This document shows, piece after piece, positions 8,004 through 15,872 of a stretch of 16,905 nt of DNA. The stretch is from positions 1 through 16,905 of the forward strand of contig JAESUD010000031.1 of assembly GCA_016763335.1 (NCBI GenBank). The letters run 5' to 3'. Both the position numbers and the translations under genes were made by a program. Positions within the stretch are counted from its first letter, which is position 1. Each line of letters opens with the position of its first letter. The notes beneath the pieces are model-generated. The model saw only the letters and a program-made list of their open reading frames with translations. It made no database searches and was not told the DNA's origin. This DNA is from Emcibacteraceae bacterium (lineage in GTDB: Bacteria > Pseudomonadota > Alphaproteobacteria > Sphingomonadales > Emcibacteraceae).

Positions 8004-9075
8004 TTTTCTTTCCCTCAAAAAATTTGATCAACCCCTGCCCCAACGGCGCACGGATAATTTCGCTTTCGGTAATAATCCCGGTTACAAGTTCATTTGGCGT
8101 TACATCAAATGCCGGACACCTGGTCTGGGTATCTTGTGCCGCAATGCGCTTGCCCATAATAACGGTCACTTCATCGCCGCTTCGTTCCTCGATGGGAATA
8201 TCATCACCGGTTGCCGTTTCCATATCAACCGTGGAAGACGGACAGGCCACATAAAAAGGAATACCATAATACTTAGCCAAAATAGCCACCCCAAGCGTGC
8301 CGATTTTATTGGCAACATCCCCGTTAGCCGCGACCCTATCTGTACCGACAATCACCATATCAATATGCCCTGTCGCCATCATATGGGCTGCCATATTATC
8401 AGTTAATAACGTCACATCTATACCGGCTTTTTTCAGTTCCCAACTCGTAAGACGAGCCCCTTGAAGCAGCGGCCTTGTTTCGTTGCTATAAACTTTAAAC
8501 TCAATACCATTATCATGGCCCACATACATTGGCGCTGTGGCAGTGCCAAGTATAGATGTTGCCAGCGCTCCGGCATTGCAGTGGGTCATAATTCCCATGC
8601 CGTCCTTGATAAGCGGCGCGCCCATCTTTCCCATGCCTGCGCATAGCTCCCTGTCTTCCTGATGAATTTTTTTTGCTTCTTTTACAAGCACATCATAAAG
8701 TTCCGCCGATGATCCGGACGTTAAACCTTCCATATGGCTGACCATCCGCCTCATGGCCCAGCTTAAATTCACCGCTGTTGATCGTGCACTGTCAAGATAA
8801 GCCGCTTTTTCCTTAACCAATGCCTTAAAATCATTGGGCTCAAGTCCCGTGTCATTTTTCACGGCAACCGTTAAGCCATACGCTGCCGCAATACCGATTG
8901 CCGGTGCGCCGCGCACTTTTAATTGCTTAATGGCCTGCCACACATCTTCAACGGTATTTTGTTTTTCAATCACCGTTTCATGCGGCAACAATGTTTGATC
9001 AAGCAAATAAAGTTCAGCATTTTTCCATTCGATTGACAGCGGCATTTGGGTCACATCTACAGTATTATTTGGCAA
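7996..9075 (-). CDS. mtnA: S-methyl-5-thioribose-1-phosphate isomerase MtnA
   Basis: A 359-residue cytoplasmic enzyme of methionine salvage that converts methylthioribose-1-phosphate to methylthioribulose-1-phosphate. It belongs to the eIF2B-alpha/beta/delta-like isomerase family. Diagnostic motifs are RGAPAIG (55-61), THCNAGALAT with catalytic Cys166, ETRPLLQGARLT (199-210), and IVGTDRVAANGDVANKIGT with catalytic Asp246. Length is normal. The start is a TTG at 9075 with AAGGA ten bases upstream; the next in-frame ATG (codon 11) has no comparable ribosome site. No other methionine-salvage gene is visible nearby. The downstream amidase start overlaps the mtnA stop (8003-7996). The upstream gap to the divergent asnB gene is 104 bases. 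Confidence 0.96.
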   Translation of the reverse strand: MPNNTVDVTQMPLSIEWKNAELYLLDQTLLPHETVIEKQNTVEDVWQAIKQLKVRGAPAIGIAAAYGLTVAVKNDTGLEPNDFKALVKEKAAYLDSARSTAVNLSWAMRRMVSHMEGLTSGSSAELYDVLVKEAKKIHQEDRELCAGMGKMGAPLIKDGMGIMTHCNAGALATSILGTATAPMYVGHDNGIEFKVYSNETRPLLQGARLTSWELKKAGIDVTLLTDNMAAHMMATGHIDMVIVGTDRVAANGDVANKIGTLGVAILAKYYGIPFYVACPSSTVDMETATGDDIPIEERSGDEVTVIMGKRIAAQDTQTRCPAFDVTPNELVTGIITESEIIRAPLGQGLIKFFEGKKND

Positions 9076-9147
9076 AGTAATTATTCCTTAATGATGATCT
9101 CATAATATCTTTTCCTAATCTAATATGTTATCTACAATAAACGCAAA

Positions 9148-9153
9148 TATAAT
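9148..9153 (+). promoter_or_regulatory. Candidate -10 box for asnB
   Basis: A perfect TATAAT lies 26 bases before the asnB ATG in the divergent mtnA/asnB gap. No good TTGACA-like -35 box sits 16-18 bases upstream. The leader would be roughly 20 bases, with a weak ribosome site (GGGG, 9165-9168). Confidence 0.35.
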
Positions 9154-9179
9154 GCTGAAAATTCGGGGCGAAAAATAAA

Positions 9180-11066
9180 ATGTGCGGTATCGCAGGAATT
9201 ATAAATTTGTCAGGTGTCACTCCTTCAAAAGACCTCCTGACCAAAATGACCAATATAATTGAACATCGCGGTCCTGACGGTGCGGGTGATTATTTCTCTG
9301 GTGGGGTGGCATTTGGTCACCGTAGACTATCAATTATCGATATTGCCGGCGGCCATCAACCAATGATCACAGCCGATGACCGGGTATCAATCACCTATAA
9401 TGGTGAAATTTACAATTTCCCTGAACTACGTGAAGAATTAAAATCACTGGGTTACCAGTTTACAACCAACAGTGACACGGAAGTTATTCTTCAGGCGTAT
9501 CATGCATGGGGCCCAAAAAGCGTTGAACGTATCCGCGGCATGTTCGCCTATGCGGTCCATGACAAGAAAAACAACAATGTATTCATTACCCGTGACAGAT
9601 TAGGAATCAAACCGTTATTTTATGCCATGCTGGCTGATAATAACTTTGTGTTTGGCTCTGAACTTAAATCATTAAGGCTGCACCCAAATTTCAACAAAAC
9701 ATTGCGTACTGAAAGTACCGAAGAATATTTCGCCCTTGGGTATGTGCCCGAACCCCATACCATTTACAAAAATGTCATGAAGCTCGAACCTGGTCATAGT
9801 TTGTTGATTGATCTTAATTCAGGGGACGTTAAAAACACCCAATACTGGAATATTCATTTTAACAATAGCTATAAAGGCACGTTCAATGATGCCTGCCATG
9901 AATTGGAAAAGCGGGTCGATGAAGCCGTTAAAATCCGCATGCGTGCTGATGTACCGCTCGGGGCCTTTTTATCAGGCGGCGTTGATAGCGGTGCTGTTGT
10001 CGCCAGTATGGCGCGAAACAGCGAAGAAGCCGTTAATACCTGTTCAATCGGGTTTGATGATGCAAAATTTAACGAAGCCGATTATGCCCAAAAAGTAGCC
10101 GATCAATATAACACAAATCATCAGGCGAAAATGGTTGATCCCAATGATTATTCATTGGTTGATAATCTAATGGATTATTATGATGAACCATATGCCGATA
10201 GTTCTGCACTTCCTACTTTCCGGGTATGTGAGCTTGCCAAAAAACGTGTGACTGTCGCCCTTTCCGGTGACGGCGGCGATGAGCATCTCGCAGGATACCG
10301 CAGATACAAACTTCATATGTTCGAAGAGAAAATGCGGAGCGCGATTCCGCAGAGCATTCACAAGCCAGTATTCGGGCTTCTAGGCAGCGTTTATCCAAAA
10401 GCAGATTGGGCCCCAAGAATTTTTCGCGCAAAAACCACTTTTCAAGGCCTTGCAAGAACAGGCGTAGAAAGCTATTTCCACGGCGTTTCCATATTTAAGC
10501 CGGAAATGAGGAACAAGCTATTCAGTAATTCCATGAAAAGTGATTTACAAGGATATAATGCGCTTGAAATATTCAATAAACATGCCAGCGAAGCAGATAC
10601 AGACGACCCATTATCGCTCATTCAATATCTCGATATAAAAACCTACCTTCCCGGCGACATTTTAACCAAAGTTGACCGCGCTTCCATGGCACACTCGCTT
10701 GAAGTTCGTGTACCACTGCTCGACCATGAACTGGTTGGCTGGATCGCGAGCCTTCCTTCCGACTTCAAACTACGGGGTAGTGAAGGTAAGTATATTTTCA
10801 AAAAATCACTTGAAGGGCAACTCCCTAAAGATATTCTTTATAGGCCTAAAATGGGTTTTGGTGTGCCACTCGCTGGCTGGTTCAGAAACGAACTTAAAGA
10901 CAAGATAAAACAATCGGTTCTCAGTGAACAAATGCTCGATAGTGGTTATTTTGAACCGTCATATTTAGAAAAACTTATAAAAGATCATCAATCTGGCGTA
11001 CGCGATTATAGCGCTCCTCTATGGACATTGATGATGTTTCATCAATTTCTAACGCGGCACGGATAA
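9180..11066 (+). CDS. asnB: Glutamine-hydrolysing asparagine synthase-type amidotransferase
   Basis: A 628-residue two-domain enzyme. The N-terminal class II glutaminase domain starts MCGIAG, with Cys2 the nucleophile after Met removal, and has HRRLSIID (47-54), YNGEIYN (73-79) and SDTEV (98-102). The C-terminal ATP-pyrophosphatase synthetase domain has the PP-loop SGGVDS (265-270), a second LSGDGGDE motif and VDRASMAHSLEVRVPLLDH. It takes ammonia from glutamine and amidates a carboxylate: aspartate, or an unknown acceptor. The length (about 630 rather than about 550) and the glycosyltransferase two bases downstream fit the amidotransferases of capsule and exosortase A/PEP-CTERM polysaccharide loci, so the acceptor may be a sugar acid. 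That assignment is inferred. All catalytic motifs appear intact. Confidence 0.92.
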   Translation: MCGIAGIINLSGVTPSKDLLTKMTNIIEHRGPDGAGDYFSGGVAFGHRRLSIIDIAGGHQPMITADDRVSITYNGEIYNFPELREELKSLGYQFTTNSDTEVILQAYHAWGPKSVERIRGMFAYAVHDKKNNNVFITRDRLGIKPLFYAMLADNNFVFGSELKSLRLHPNFNKTLRTESTEEYFALGYVPEPHTIYKNVMKLEPGHSLLIDLNSGDVKNTQYWNIHFNNSYKGTFNDACHELEKRVDEAVKIRMRADVPLGAFLSGGVDSGAVVASMARNSEEAVNTCSIGFDDAKFNEADYAQKVADQYNTNHQAKMVDPNDYSLVDNLMDYYDEPYADSSALPTFRVCELAKKRVTVALSGDGGDEHLAGYRRYKLHMFEEKMRSAIPQSIHKPVFGLLGSVYPKADWAPRIFRAKTTFQGLARTGVESYFHGVSIFKPEMRNKLFSNSMKSDLQGYNALEIFNKHASEADTDDPLSLIQYLDIKTYLPGDILTKVDRASMAHSLEVRVPLLDHELVGWIASLPSDFKLRGSEGKYIFKKSLEGQLPKDILYRPKMGFGVPLAGWFRNELKDKIKQSVLSEQMLDSGYFEPSYLEKLIKDHQSGVRDYSAPLWTLMMFHQFLTRHG

Positions 11067-11068
11067 CA

Positions 11069-12216
11069 ATGAAAATTCTAACCCTTACGACCTTATACCC
11101 GAACGCGCTTCAACCACGCCACGGTATATTCGTAAAAATCGCCTTGATGCCATTGATAAACTGGATAACTTCAGCAGGAAAGTCATAGCACCCGTCCCTT
11201 ACTGCCCATACATAGGATTAATCACTAGCCGTTATAAATTATATGAAGACATGCCAAAACATGAAACGCTTGACGGCATAGATATTTACCACCCTAAATA
11301 TTTTACCTTACCCGGCATGGGATTTTTTGATAATGCCTCATCGATGGCCAAGGCCGCCGAAGAAATTATTGATGATATTTATCCTGACGGTGAAAAATTT
11401 GATGTTGTTGATGGTCAATATTTATATCCGGACGGCGTTGCCGCCTATCATTTTGCCCGAAGTCATAATAAACCGCTGGTTTTAACCGCGCGCGGCAGCG
11501 ATGTTAATTTCTGGATGGAAAATACCAAAGCCAAAAAACGGATACTGGAAGCCATTGATTATGCCCAAAAAGTCATCTGTGTCAGCGATGCTTTAAAAAC
11601 GGCATTAGTAAAGCACGGCGTTGATGAAAAGAAGATTACCGTAATTGTTAACGGTATTGATCCCGACATTTTTAATTCAGAAGTAAAGACCAACCCACTG
11701 CGAGAAAAATATTACATAAGTGTCGGCAATCTTATTCCATTAAAGGGTCATCATATTACTCTGGACGCATTCTTTGAGTTATCAAAAGAACGCCTGATCA
11801 TCGTTGGTGACGGGGAACAGAAAAGCAATTTAAAAAAACAAGCAAAAAACCTTGGCATAAACGGGAGGGTTCAGTTTATTAATCATCTTGATCAACATAA
11901 ACTTGCTGAGTTCTACGCAGGCGCTACAGCGACGATCCTCATGTCTTCTATGGAAGGCATGCCTAATGTGGTTCTTGAAAGCCTGGCGGTCGGCACGCCG
12001 GTTATCGCCCCTAATGTAGGCGGCGTCGCGGAAGTACTTAATGCGAGTAACGGTATATTACTTTCCGGCCGTTATGAATATGAGCTTATCAATGCCATAG
12101 ATAAAATTGGCGGACTTAATAAGTCCAGAAATGATATTTCCCAGACCGTCAATAATTACAGATGGTCAGACGTAGCAAACCGCCAATTGGCGGTCTATAC
12201 GGATGCTATTCTTTAG
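11069..12216 (+). pseudogene. GT4 glycosyltransferase with a one-base frameshift
   Basis: An ATG at 11069, two bases after the asnB stop, begins MKILTLTTLYPNALQPRHGI, the usual start of this glycosyltransferase group. The frame then stops at a TAG near 11190. Skipping back one base at the five-A run 11134-11138 joins it seamlessly to the open frame through ATG 11251, giving a 382-residue GT4 protein: NRLDAIDKLDN, LYPDGVAAYHFARS, TARGSDVN, SVGNLIPLKGHH, and EGMPNVVLE (the E-x7-E nucleotide-sugar motif) followed by VGGVAEVL. A missing A (six reduced to five) explains it. Translation from 11251 would lack the acceptor-binding N-terminus. The nearest relatives I recall are glycosyltransferases of PEP-CTERM/exosortase A and TuaC-like type. 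True mutation, slippage or a sequencing error are all possible. Confidence 0.87.
12179..12194. repeat. 16-base perfect palindrome near the glycosyltransferase end
   Basis: The sequence ACCGCCAATTGGCGGT equals its own reverse complement and can form a six-pair G+C-rich stem with an AATT loop. It lies in the coding end of the glycosyltransferase, 20 bases before its stop and downstream of tRNA-Pro on the other strand. No T run follows on the plus strand; on the minus strand only TTT follows, so at best it is a weak stop for the tRNA transcript. Confidence 0.5.
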
Positions 12217-12225
12217 AAAATAAAA

Positions 12226-12302
12226 TGGTCGGGGAGACAGGATTTGAACCTGCGACCCCCTGTACCCAAAACAGGTGCGCTACCAGGCTGCGCCACTCCC
12301 CG
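12226..12302 (-). tRNA. tRNA-Pro (anticodon UGG)
   Basis: Read on the minus strand this is a 77-base cloverleaf. The acceptor stem CGGGGAG (12302-12296) pairs perfectly with CTCCCCG (12236-12230), with discriminator A and an encoded CCA (12228-12226). The D-arm contains GCCTGGTAGCGC. The anticodon stem CCTGT/ACAGG encloses the loop TTTGGGT with anticodon TGG at 12268-12266. The T-arm has the standard GGTTCAAATCC. The UGG anticodon can read all or most proline codons by wobble. It follows the DUF192 gene by 91 bases in the same direction; TTTTATTTT follows the 3' end and may help termination. Confidence 0.97.
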
Positions 12303-12312
12303 ACCGAGAAGA

Positions 12313-12336
12313 ACAATTTGAAATAAATCAAATTGT
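12313..12336. repeat. Inverted repeat just upstream of tRNA-Pro
   Basis: ACAATTTG (12313-12320) and CAAATTGT (12329-12336) are perfect inverted copies, eight pairs, separated by eight A+T bases. The element starts ten bases before the tRNA 5' end on the minus strand, where promoter or leader sequence is expected. It has no T tail as a terminator for DUF192. It could be an operator, a processing hairpin or chance in A+T-rich DNA. Confidence 0.4.
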
Positions 12337-12393
12337 GGTTGGGTTAATACGCGAACATAACGGATCGCGCAAGAGTTATTTTTACAAAAATGA

Positions 12394-12915
12394 TTATTTA
12401 TTTAAATTTTTAAAAGTTGCATGGATGATCTCGTCACCAACGGCAATTTCAAGCTTGTCTGTAAGCCCGCCATTCAGCTCAAGAACGGCCTTTGCAGCCT
12501 TTTTAGAACGGATAATTGACAGCGACCTCGGCTGTGTCGATTTGGCAATATTTATAATTTTACCTTGATTATCAATAAAAATTATATCCAGAGGAATAAA
12601 CGTATTTTTCATCCACATACTAAGGTTTCGTTTGCGGTCATAAACAAACAACATACCACTCATTTCAGCAAGACTATCCCTGAACATTAAACCATATTGT
12701 CGGTGGCTATCATCAAGTGCCAGTTCAATTTCAAAATCATAACTGTGTGTTGTCGTTTTAATAGAAAGCTCACCTTGCGGGAATTTTTCTTGCGCCTGCG
12801 TAACAGCAGTCAGACATAAAACAAAGACAAGTGATAAGAAAAGTGAAAACAAAAAAAACTTTAAATAATTAAAATAATTAATTGCAAATAATTTCGAGTT
12901 CGATTTCATTATCAT
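12394..12915 (-). CDS. Exported DUF192 (COG1430) family protein
   Basis: A 173-residue protein with a long hydrophobic export signal (residues about 17-41, likely cleavage after TQA) and one DUF192 domain (about 48-170). The domain is recognised by YGLMFRDSL (74-82), GMLFVYD (87-93), MWMKNTFIPLDIIFID (100-115) and AVLELNGG (143-150). The biochemical role of DUF192 proteins is not established as far as I know; a periplasmic location is inferred from the signal. The start at 12915 has AGGA seven bases upstream; Met3 is an alternative. It lies 128 bases downstream of the two-domain cold-shock gene on the same strand and upstream of tRNA-Pro, a grouping I recall as conserved in Alphaproteobacteria. 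Confidence 0.9.
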   Translation of the reverse strand: MIMKSNSKLFAINYFNYLKFFLFSLFLSLVFVLCLTAVTQAQEKFPQGELSIKTTTHSYDFEIELALDDSHRQYGLMFRDSLAEMSGMLFVYDRKRNLSMWMKNTFIPLDIIFIDNQGKIINIAKSTQPRSLSIIRSKKAAKAVLELNGGLTDKLEIAVGDEIIHATFKNLNK

Positions 12916-12984
12916 CTCATTTTCCTCTCACAGGGCATTGTCTCAAGCCACTATGTTATAATGGCAGGAAAGAAAGGCAAATTA

Positions 12985-13002
12985 AAGGCATATTAATGCC
13001 TC
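12985..13002 (-). terminator. Weak candidate terminator after the cold-shock gene
   Basis: AGGCAT (12986-12991) and ATGCCT (12996-13001) form a six-pair stem with an ATTA loop, 43 bases past the cold-shock stop. The following minus-strand sequence is TTTAATTTG, only moderately T-rich. It could attenuate or end transcription before the DUF192 gene. Confidence 0.35.
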
Positions 13003-13043
13003 TAATTTGTAAAATATTTAAAAATATATCGCTTAAAAGAAAC

Positions 13044-13655
13044 TTAGTCTTCTGTTTTAATGGCATTGACCATTAAACCACGGTCACCGTCTTCGATTAC
13101 GACATTAAGCGTTTGTCCAGGGATTAGTTGTTCAATATTATAATGACGAAGAATTTCCATATGAACGAATATATCCTGACCACCATCACCGCGGTTAACA
13201 AACCCGTAACCACGAATTTTGTTAAACCACTTAACAATAACTTCAACAAAATCATCGTCAGAATAGTTCTTATCTTCAATAATGAATTTTGGCTCGCTAT
13301 CTTCTTTTTCCACAGCCGTGGTTAAATCAAATTTCAATATTTTTACCGCCTGACGCCCTTTCGGACGGTTGGCTGACAGGCACGTTACTTTAGTACCTTC
13401 CGGCAATGAGCCTCTTTCATGTTCTTTAAGAATTGAAAAATGGACGAGAATATCACCTTTTCTTCGATTTTCTTCGTCATCGGCTTCGATAAAGCCATAG
13501 CCCTTAATATCATCAAACCATTTAATATAACCCGAAATTTCATCAAAATGCTCTGACGCACCAGCAACATTTTCATCTTCAGAGATCGTTGTCGACCCGG
13601 TTTTTAATTCTTGATTATTCTCAGTAGGCAAACCTTTTATTGCGCTGCTACTCAT
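13044..13655 (-). CDS. Two-domain cold-shock (CSD) nucleic-acid-binding protein
   Basis: A 203-residue protein with two cold-shock domains joined by an acidic linker. Domain 1 spans about 41-109, with RNP1-like KGYGFI (51-56) and RNP2-like DILVHF (68-73). Domain 2 spans about 137-201, with RGYGFV (148-153) and DIFVHM (161-166). A 40-residue polar, probably disordered N-terminus precedes them. Such OB-fold proteins bind single-stranded RNA or DNA and act in the cytoplasm as RNA chaperones. Double-CSD proteins of this size are typical of Alphaproteobacteria, where single-domain CspA paralogues also occur. GGGAAG sits nine bases before the ATG. Whether it is cold-induced cannot be read; the 370-base upstream gap leaves ample room for regulation. 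Confidence 0.93.
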   Translation of the reverse strand: MSSSAIKGLPTENNQELKTGSTTISEDENVAGASEHFDEISGYIKWFDDIKGYGFIEADDEENRRKGDILVHFSILKEHERGSLPEGTKVTCLSANRPKGRQAVKILKFDLTTAVEKEDSEPKFIIEDKNYSDDDFVEVIVKWFNKIRGYGFVNRGDGGQDIFVHMEILRHYNIEQLIPGQTLNVVIEDGDRGLMVNAIKTED

Positions 13656-13974
13656 CCTATCAAACTTCCCATTTTATAATAACTATCCATATATACTCTG
13701 ACTCTTCTCTCTAATAAATTACTGATATTCAAAAAATCCGCTTATTTAGCATTTTTTCCAAACAAAAGTTGCCCAATTTATTATCCGTAATCCCTTAATA
13801 TACACGTTACAAATGCTTTATAGTTACATATTCAATATTATTATTGTAAAAGTCTATAAAAAAACAAGCAGAAAATCAAGAGATTACTCACTTAGGCATT
13901 ATAGTAAATGCTAATATATTAATAAATAGTTAATTTTAGTACATGCCTTAAATTACTTTATACACAAAATACAC
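13656..13974. other. A+T-rich intergenic stretch upstream of the cold-shock gene
   Basis: About 320 bases hold no gene that I can support on either strand. One counted line, 13801-13860, is 20% G+C. It must contain the cold-shock promoter and leader on the minus strand. Several TATA-like runs occur (for example near 13671-13695) but none has a convincing -35 partner. A bulged inverted repeat TTAGGCAT...ATGCTAA lies near 13891-13916. I see no tRNA, no known riboswitch and no direct repeats. Confidence 0.5.
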
Positions 13975-14004
13975 AAAAAGGGCAGAATATTATCCTGCCC
14001 TTTT
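13975..14004 (-). terminator. Intrinsic terminator of the alanine symporter gene
   Basis: On the minus strand AAAAGGGCAG (14004-13995) pairs perfectly with CTGCCCTTTT (13985-13976) around a nine-base loop, and the T run extends to five through 13975. It begins 22 bases after the symporter stop, the standard layout of a rho-independent terminator. Confidence 0.85.
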
Positions 14005-14025
14005 GAATATCATTAAAAATTTCTA

Positions 14026-15696
14026 TTAATTTGATATTTTCTCAGCGTAGTCATCGACCATTTCTTTAACCTCTTTACGCATCATGAACATACAAACAAC
14101 ATTCGGAAGCGTCATAAGAGCAACTGTTATCGCCGCGAATGTCCAGATCACTGTTGTATCAGCGAACGAGGCAACAAAGAAACCAACAATATATAAACAA
14201 CGATATGGTAAAACACCCTTTGGACCAAACAGGAATATAACAGCCTGATCACCATAATAAGACCATGCCACTGCCGTTGAAAAAGCAAACAATGTAAGGG
14301 CTATCGCAACAATATATTTGCCATAATCACCAAAATAACTTTTGGTAAAAGCAATGCTGGTTAACGCTGCCGAGTGAACAAGTGATTTACCCGTCACGAC
14401 AACATCTGAATCGTCAAGATCACCCCTGATAATCAATAGCTTGCCTGTATAAGGCATAGCGTCGCCATTATCATCATCTTTAGAAAAGAGCACATCCTCC
14501 GCGACCGAACGGGCGTTCAATATGGTGACTGTCATTGTGGTCATTTTACCGGCGACAACATCAATTTCACCGTTATATTCTTCAATGATATCATCACCTA
14601 AGAAGTTTATGTGTTTAAACAATTCCGCTTTTTGCGCAGGGTCCTGATCAGAATACTGCCCCTGAATGATGCTAAAATCTGATGTTTGGAAAGTATTTTG
14701 GTGTTTATCTATCCAAACCCCTGATGATAAAATAACCAACCCGGTTAAAGTACAAATCATAATCGTATCAATAAACGGTTCTAATAAAGACACCATACCT
14801 TCTGATACTGGTTCTTCCGTTTTGGCAGATGCATGGGCAATCGCTGATGAACCCTGACCAGCTTCGTTTGAAAACAACCCCCTGTTCACGCCACGGTTAA
14901 ATGCAAAGGCAAATGTGGCACCAAGAAACCCACCAACAGCCGCACTACCATTAAAAGCATCGGCAAAAATCGATATAAACGATGGGATAACATTTTCAAT
15001 ATTATAAAAAATAACGGCTAAAGCACCGACTAGATAAAACAGTGCCATCGCTGGCACAATTTTTGATGCGAAACTGGCAATCCGTGTAACGCCACCGATA
15101 ATAACAAATGCCAAGAACACTGAAGCAATCCCGCCGGTAATCATTGTATCAATACCAAAAGTCGATTGCATGACTTGTGCCATGTTATTAACTTGCGGCA
15201 TACTACCCGATCCAAAGGAACTTAACGCAACCGCGCAAGCAAACATAATCGCCAGAGGCTTCCATTTAAGGCCACGGTCCATGACATACATTGGGCCGCC
15301 GGAAACCGTGCCGTCTTCTTTGGTAATTCTATATTTATGAGAGAGGGAAACTTCGACAAATTTTGTTGTCATCCCCATGAAAGCCGTCATGAGCATCCAA
15401 AATATCGCTGCCGGTCCACCAAGATAAATGGCAAGTCCCACCCCGCCGATATTACCGGTGCCGATTGTACCCGACAACGCCATAGACATTGCTTGAAAAT
15501 GTGATGTTTCACCGTCCGCTTTACTCTTCGCTTCAGGATCAAATAAAACATTCCAAGCATGCTTGAAAAATCTAATTTGCGGAAAGCCCAAATATATAGT
15601 GAAAAAGAAACCAATGCCGAGCAATACAAATGGAAACCAAGGTGCACTACCAATAAACGCATCTATTGACACTAAAAAATCATTTACTTCTAACAT
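14026..15696 (-). CDS. Alanine:cation symporter (AGCS family) with extra domain
   Basis: A 556-residue inner-membrane transporter of the AGCS family, which takes up alanine or glycine with sodium (or protons). Family marks are [19 protein letters not shown] (77-95), [14 protein letters not shown] (130-143), [19 protein letters not shown] (266-284), [10 protein letters not shown] (287-296) and [14 protein letters not shown] (471-484). About eleven hydrophobic segments are visible. It is roughly 100 residues longer than usual members (about 450-480). The excess is a hydrophilic acidic block, about 331-437, between the helix ending SSGVWID and the one after [16 protein letters not shown], so probably a soluble loop domain. 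GAGG sits six bases before the ATG. It is monocistronic, with a terminator at 13975-14004. Confidence 0.93.
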   Translation of the reverse strand: MLEVNDFLVSIDAFIGSAPWFPFVLLGIGFFFTIYLGFPQIRFFKHAWNVLFDPEAKSKADGETSHFQAMSMALSGTIGTGNIGGVGLAIYLGGPAAIFWMLMTAFMGMTTKFVEVSLSHKYRITKEDGTVSGGPMYVMDRGLKWKPLAIMFACAVALSSFGSGSMPQVNNMAQVMQSTFGIDTMITGGIASVFLAFVIIGGVTRIASFASKIVPAMALFYLVGALAVIFYNIENVIPSFISIFADAFNGSAAVGGFLGATFAFAFNRGVNRGLFSNEAGQGSSAIAHASAKTEEPVSEGMVSLLEPFIDTIMICTLTGLVILSSGVWIDKHQNTFQTSDFSIIQGQYSDQDPAQKAELFKHINFLGDDIIEEYNGEIDVVAGKMTTMTVTILNARSVAEDVLFSKDDDNGDAMPYTGKLLIIRGDLDDSDVVVTGKSLVHSAALTSIAFTKSYFGDYGKYIVAIALTLFAFSTAVAWSYYGDQAVIFLFGPKGVLPYRCLYIVGFFVASFADTTVIWTFAAITVALMTLPNVVCMFMMRKEVKEMVDDYAEKISN

Positions 15697-15763
15697 TTAT
15701 TCCCTCTTTATTTTATTTTTTATAAATTGCCGATTTACGGCTTATTATTTATTAATCGATAAC

Positions 15764-15769
15764 ATTATA
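15764..15769 (-). promoter_or_regulatory. Candidate -10 box for the alanine symporter gene
   Basis: The minus strand reads TATAAT here, 67 bases upstream of the symporter ATG, in the gap between the ArsB/NhaD-family terminator and the gene. No convincing -35 box is found 16-18 bases upstream, so this rests on one hexamer in A+T-rich DNA. Confidence 0.35.
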
Positions 15770-15817
15770 TTGAATCTGGCTTGTCGTATAGGTTTTAATA
15801 TTTTTTTTTAAAACCAT

Positions 15818-15846
15818 AAAAAAACCCGGCACGGTGCCGGGTTTTT
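15818..15846 (-). terminator. Strong intrinsic terminator after the ArsB/NhaD-family gene
   Basis: AAAAACCCGGCA (15820-15831) and TGCCGGGTTTTT (15835-15846) form a 12-pair hairpin with a three-base CGG loop. Read on the minus strand it lies 26 bases after the transporter stop and continues into seven Ts (15824-15818). Its symmetry would let it work in both directions, but no plus-strand gene ends here. Confidence 0.9.
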
Positions 15847-15872
15847 AAAAAAGCTATATTATTTACTTGTTC

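Noticed and set aside
8004..8018. TTG start at 8018 for the amidase
   Set aside because: The AGGGA ribosome site lies within that extension and fits ATG 8003.
7930..8406. Plus-strand open frame opposite mtnA and the amidase
   Set aside because: It lies wholly opposite two recognised genes and its translation resembles no protein family; it is a shadow frame.
11251..12216. Glycosyltransferase starting at ATG 11251 as a complete gene
   Set aside because: Conserved N-terminal sequence is encoded upstream in two frames joined at the A tract, so this would be a truncated product.
12275..12568. Plus-strand open frame across tRNA-Pro and DUF192
   Set aside because: It starts inside the tRNA on the opposite strand and runs antisense to DUF192, so it is not a gene.
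13881..13920. Bulged hairpin TTAGGCAT/ATGCTAA as a terminator or riboswitch
   Set aside because: The pairing is short and bulged, there is no T tract, and no known RNA motif is recognisable in this 20-30% G+C stretch.
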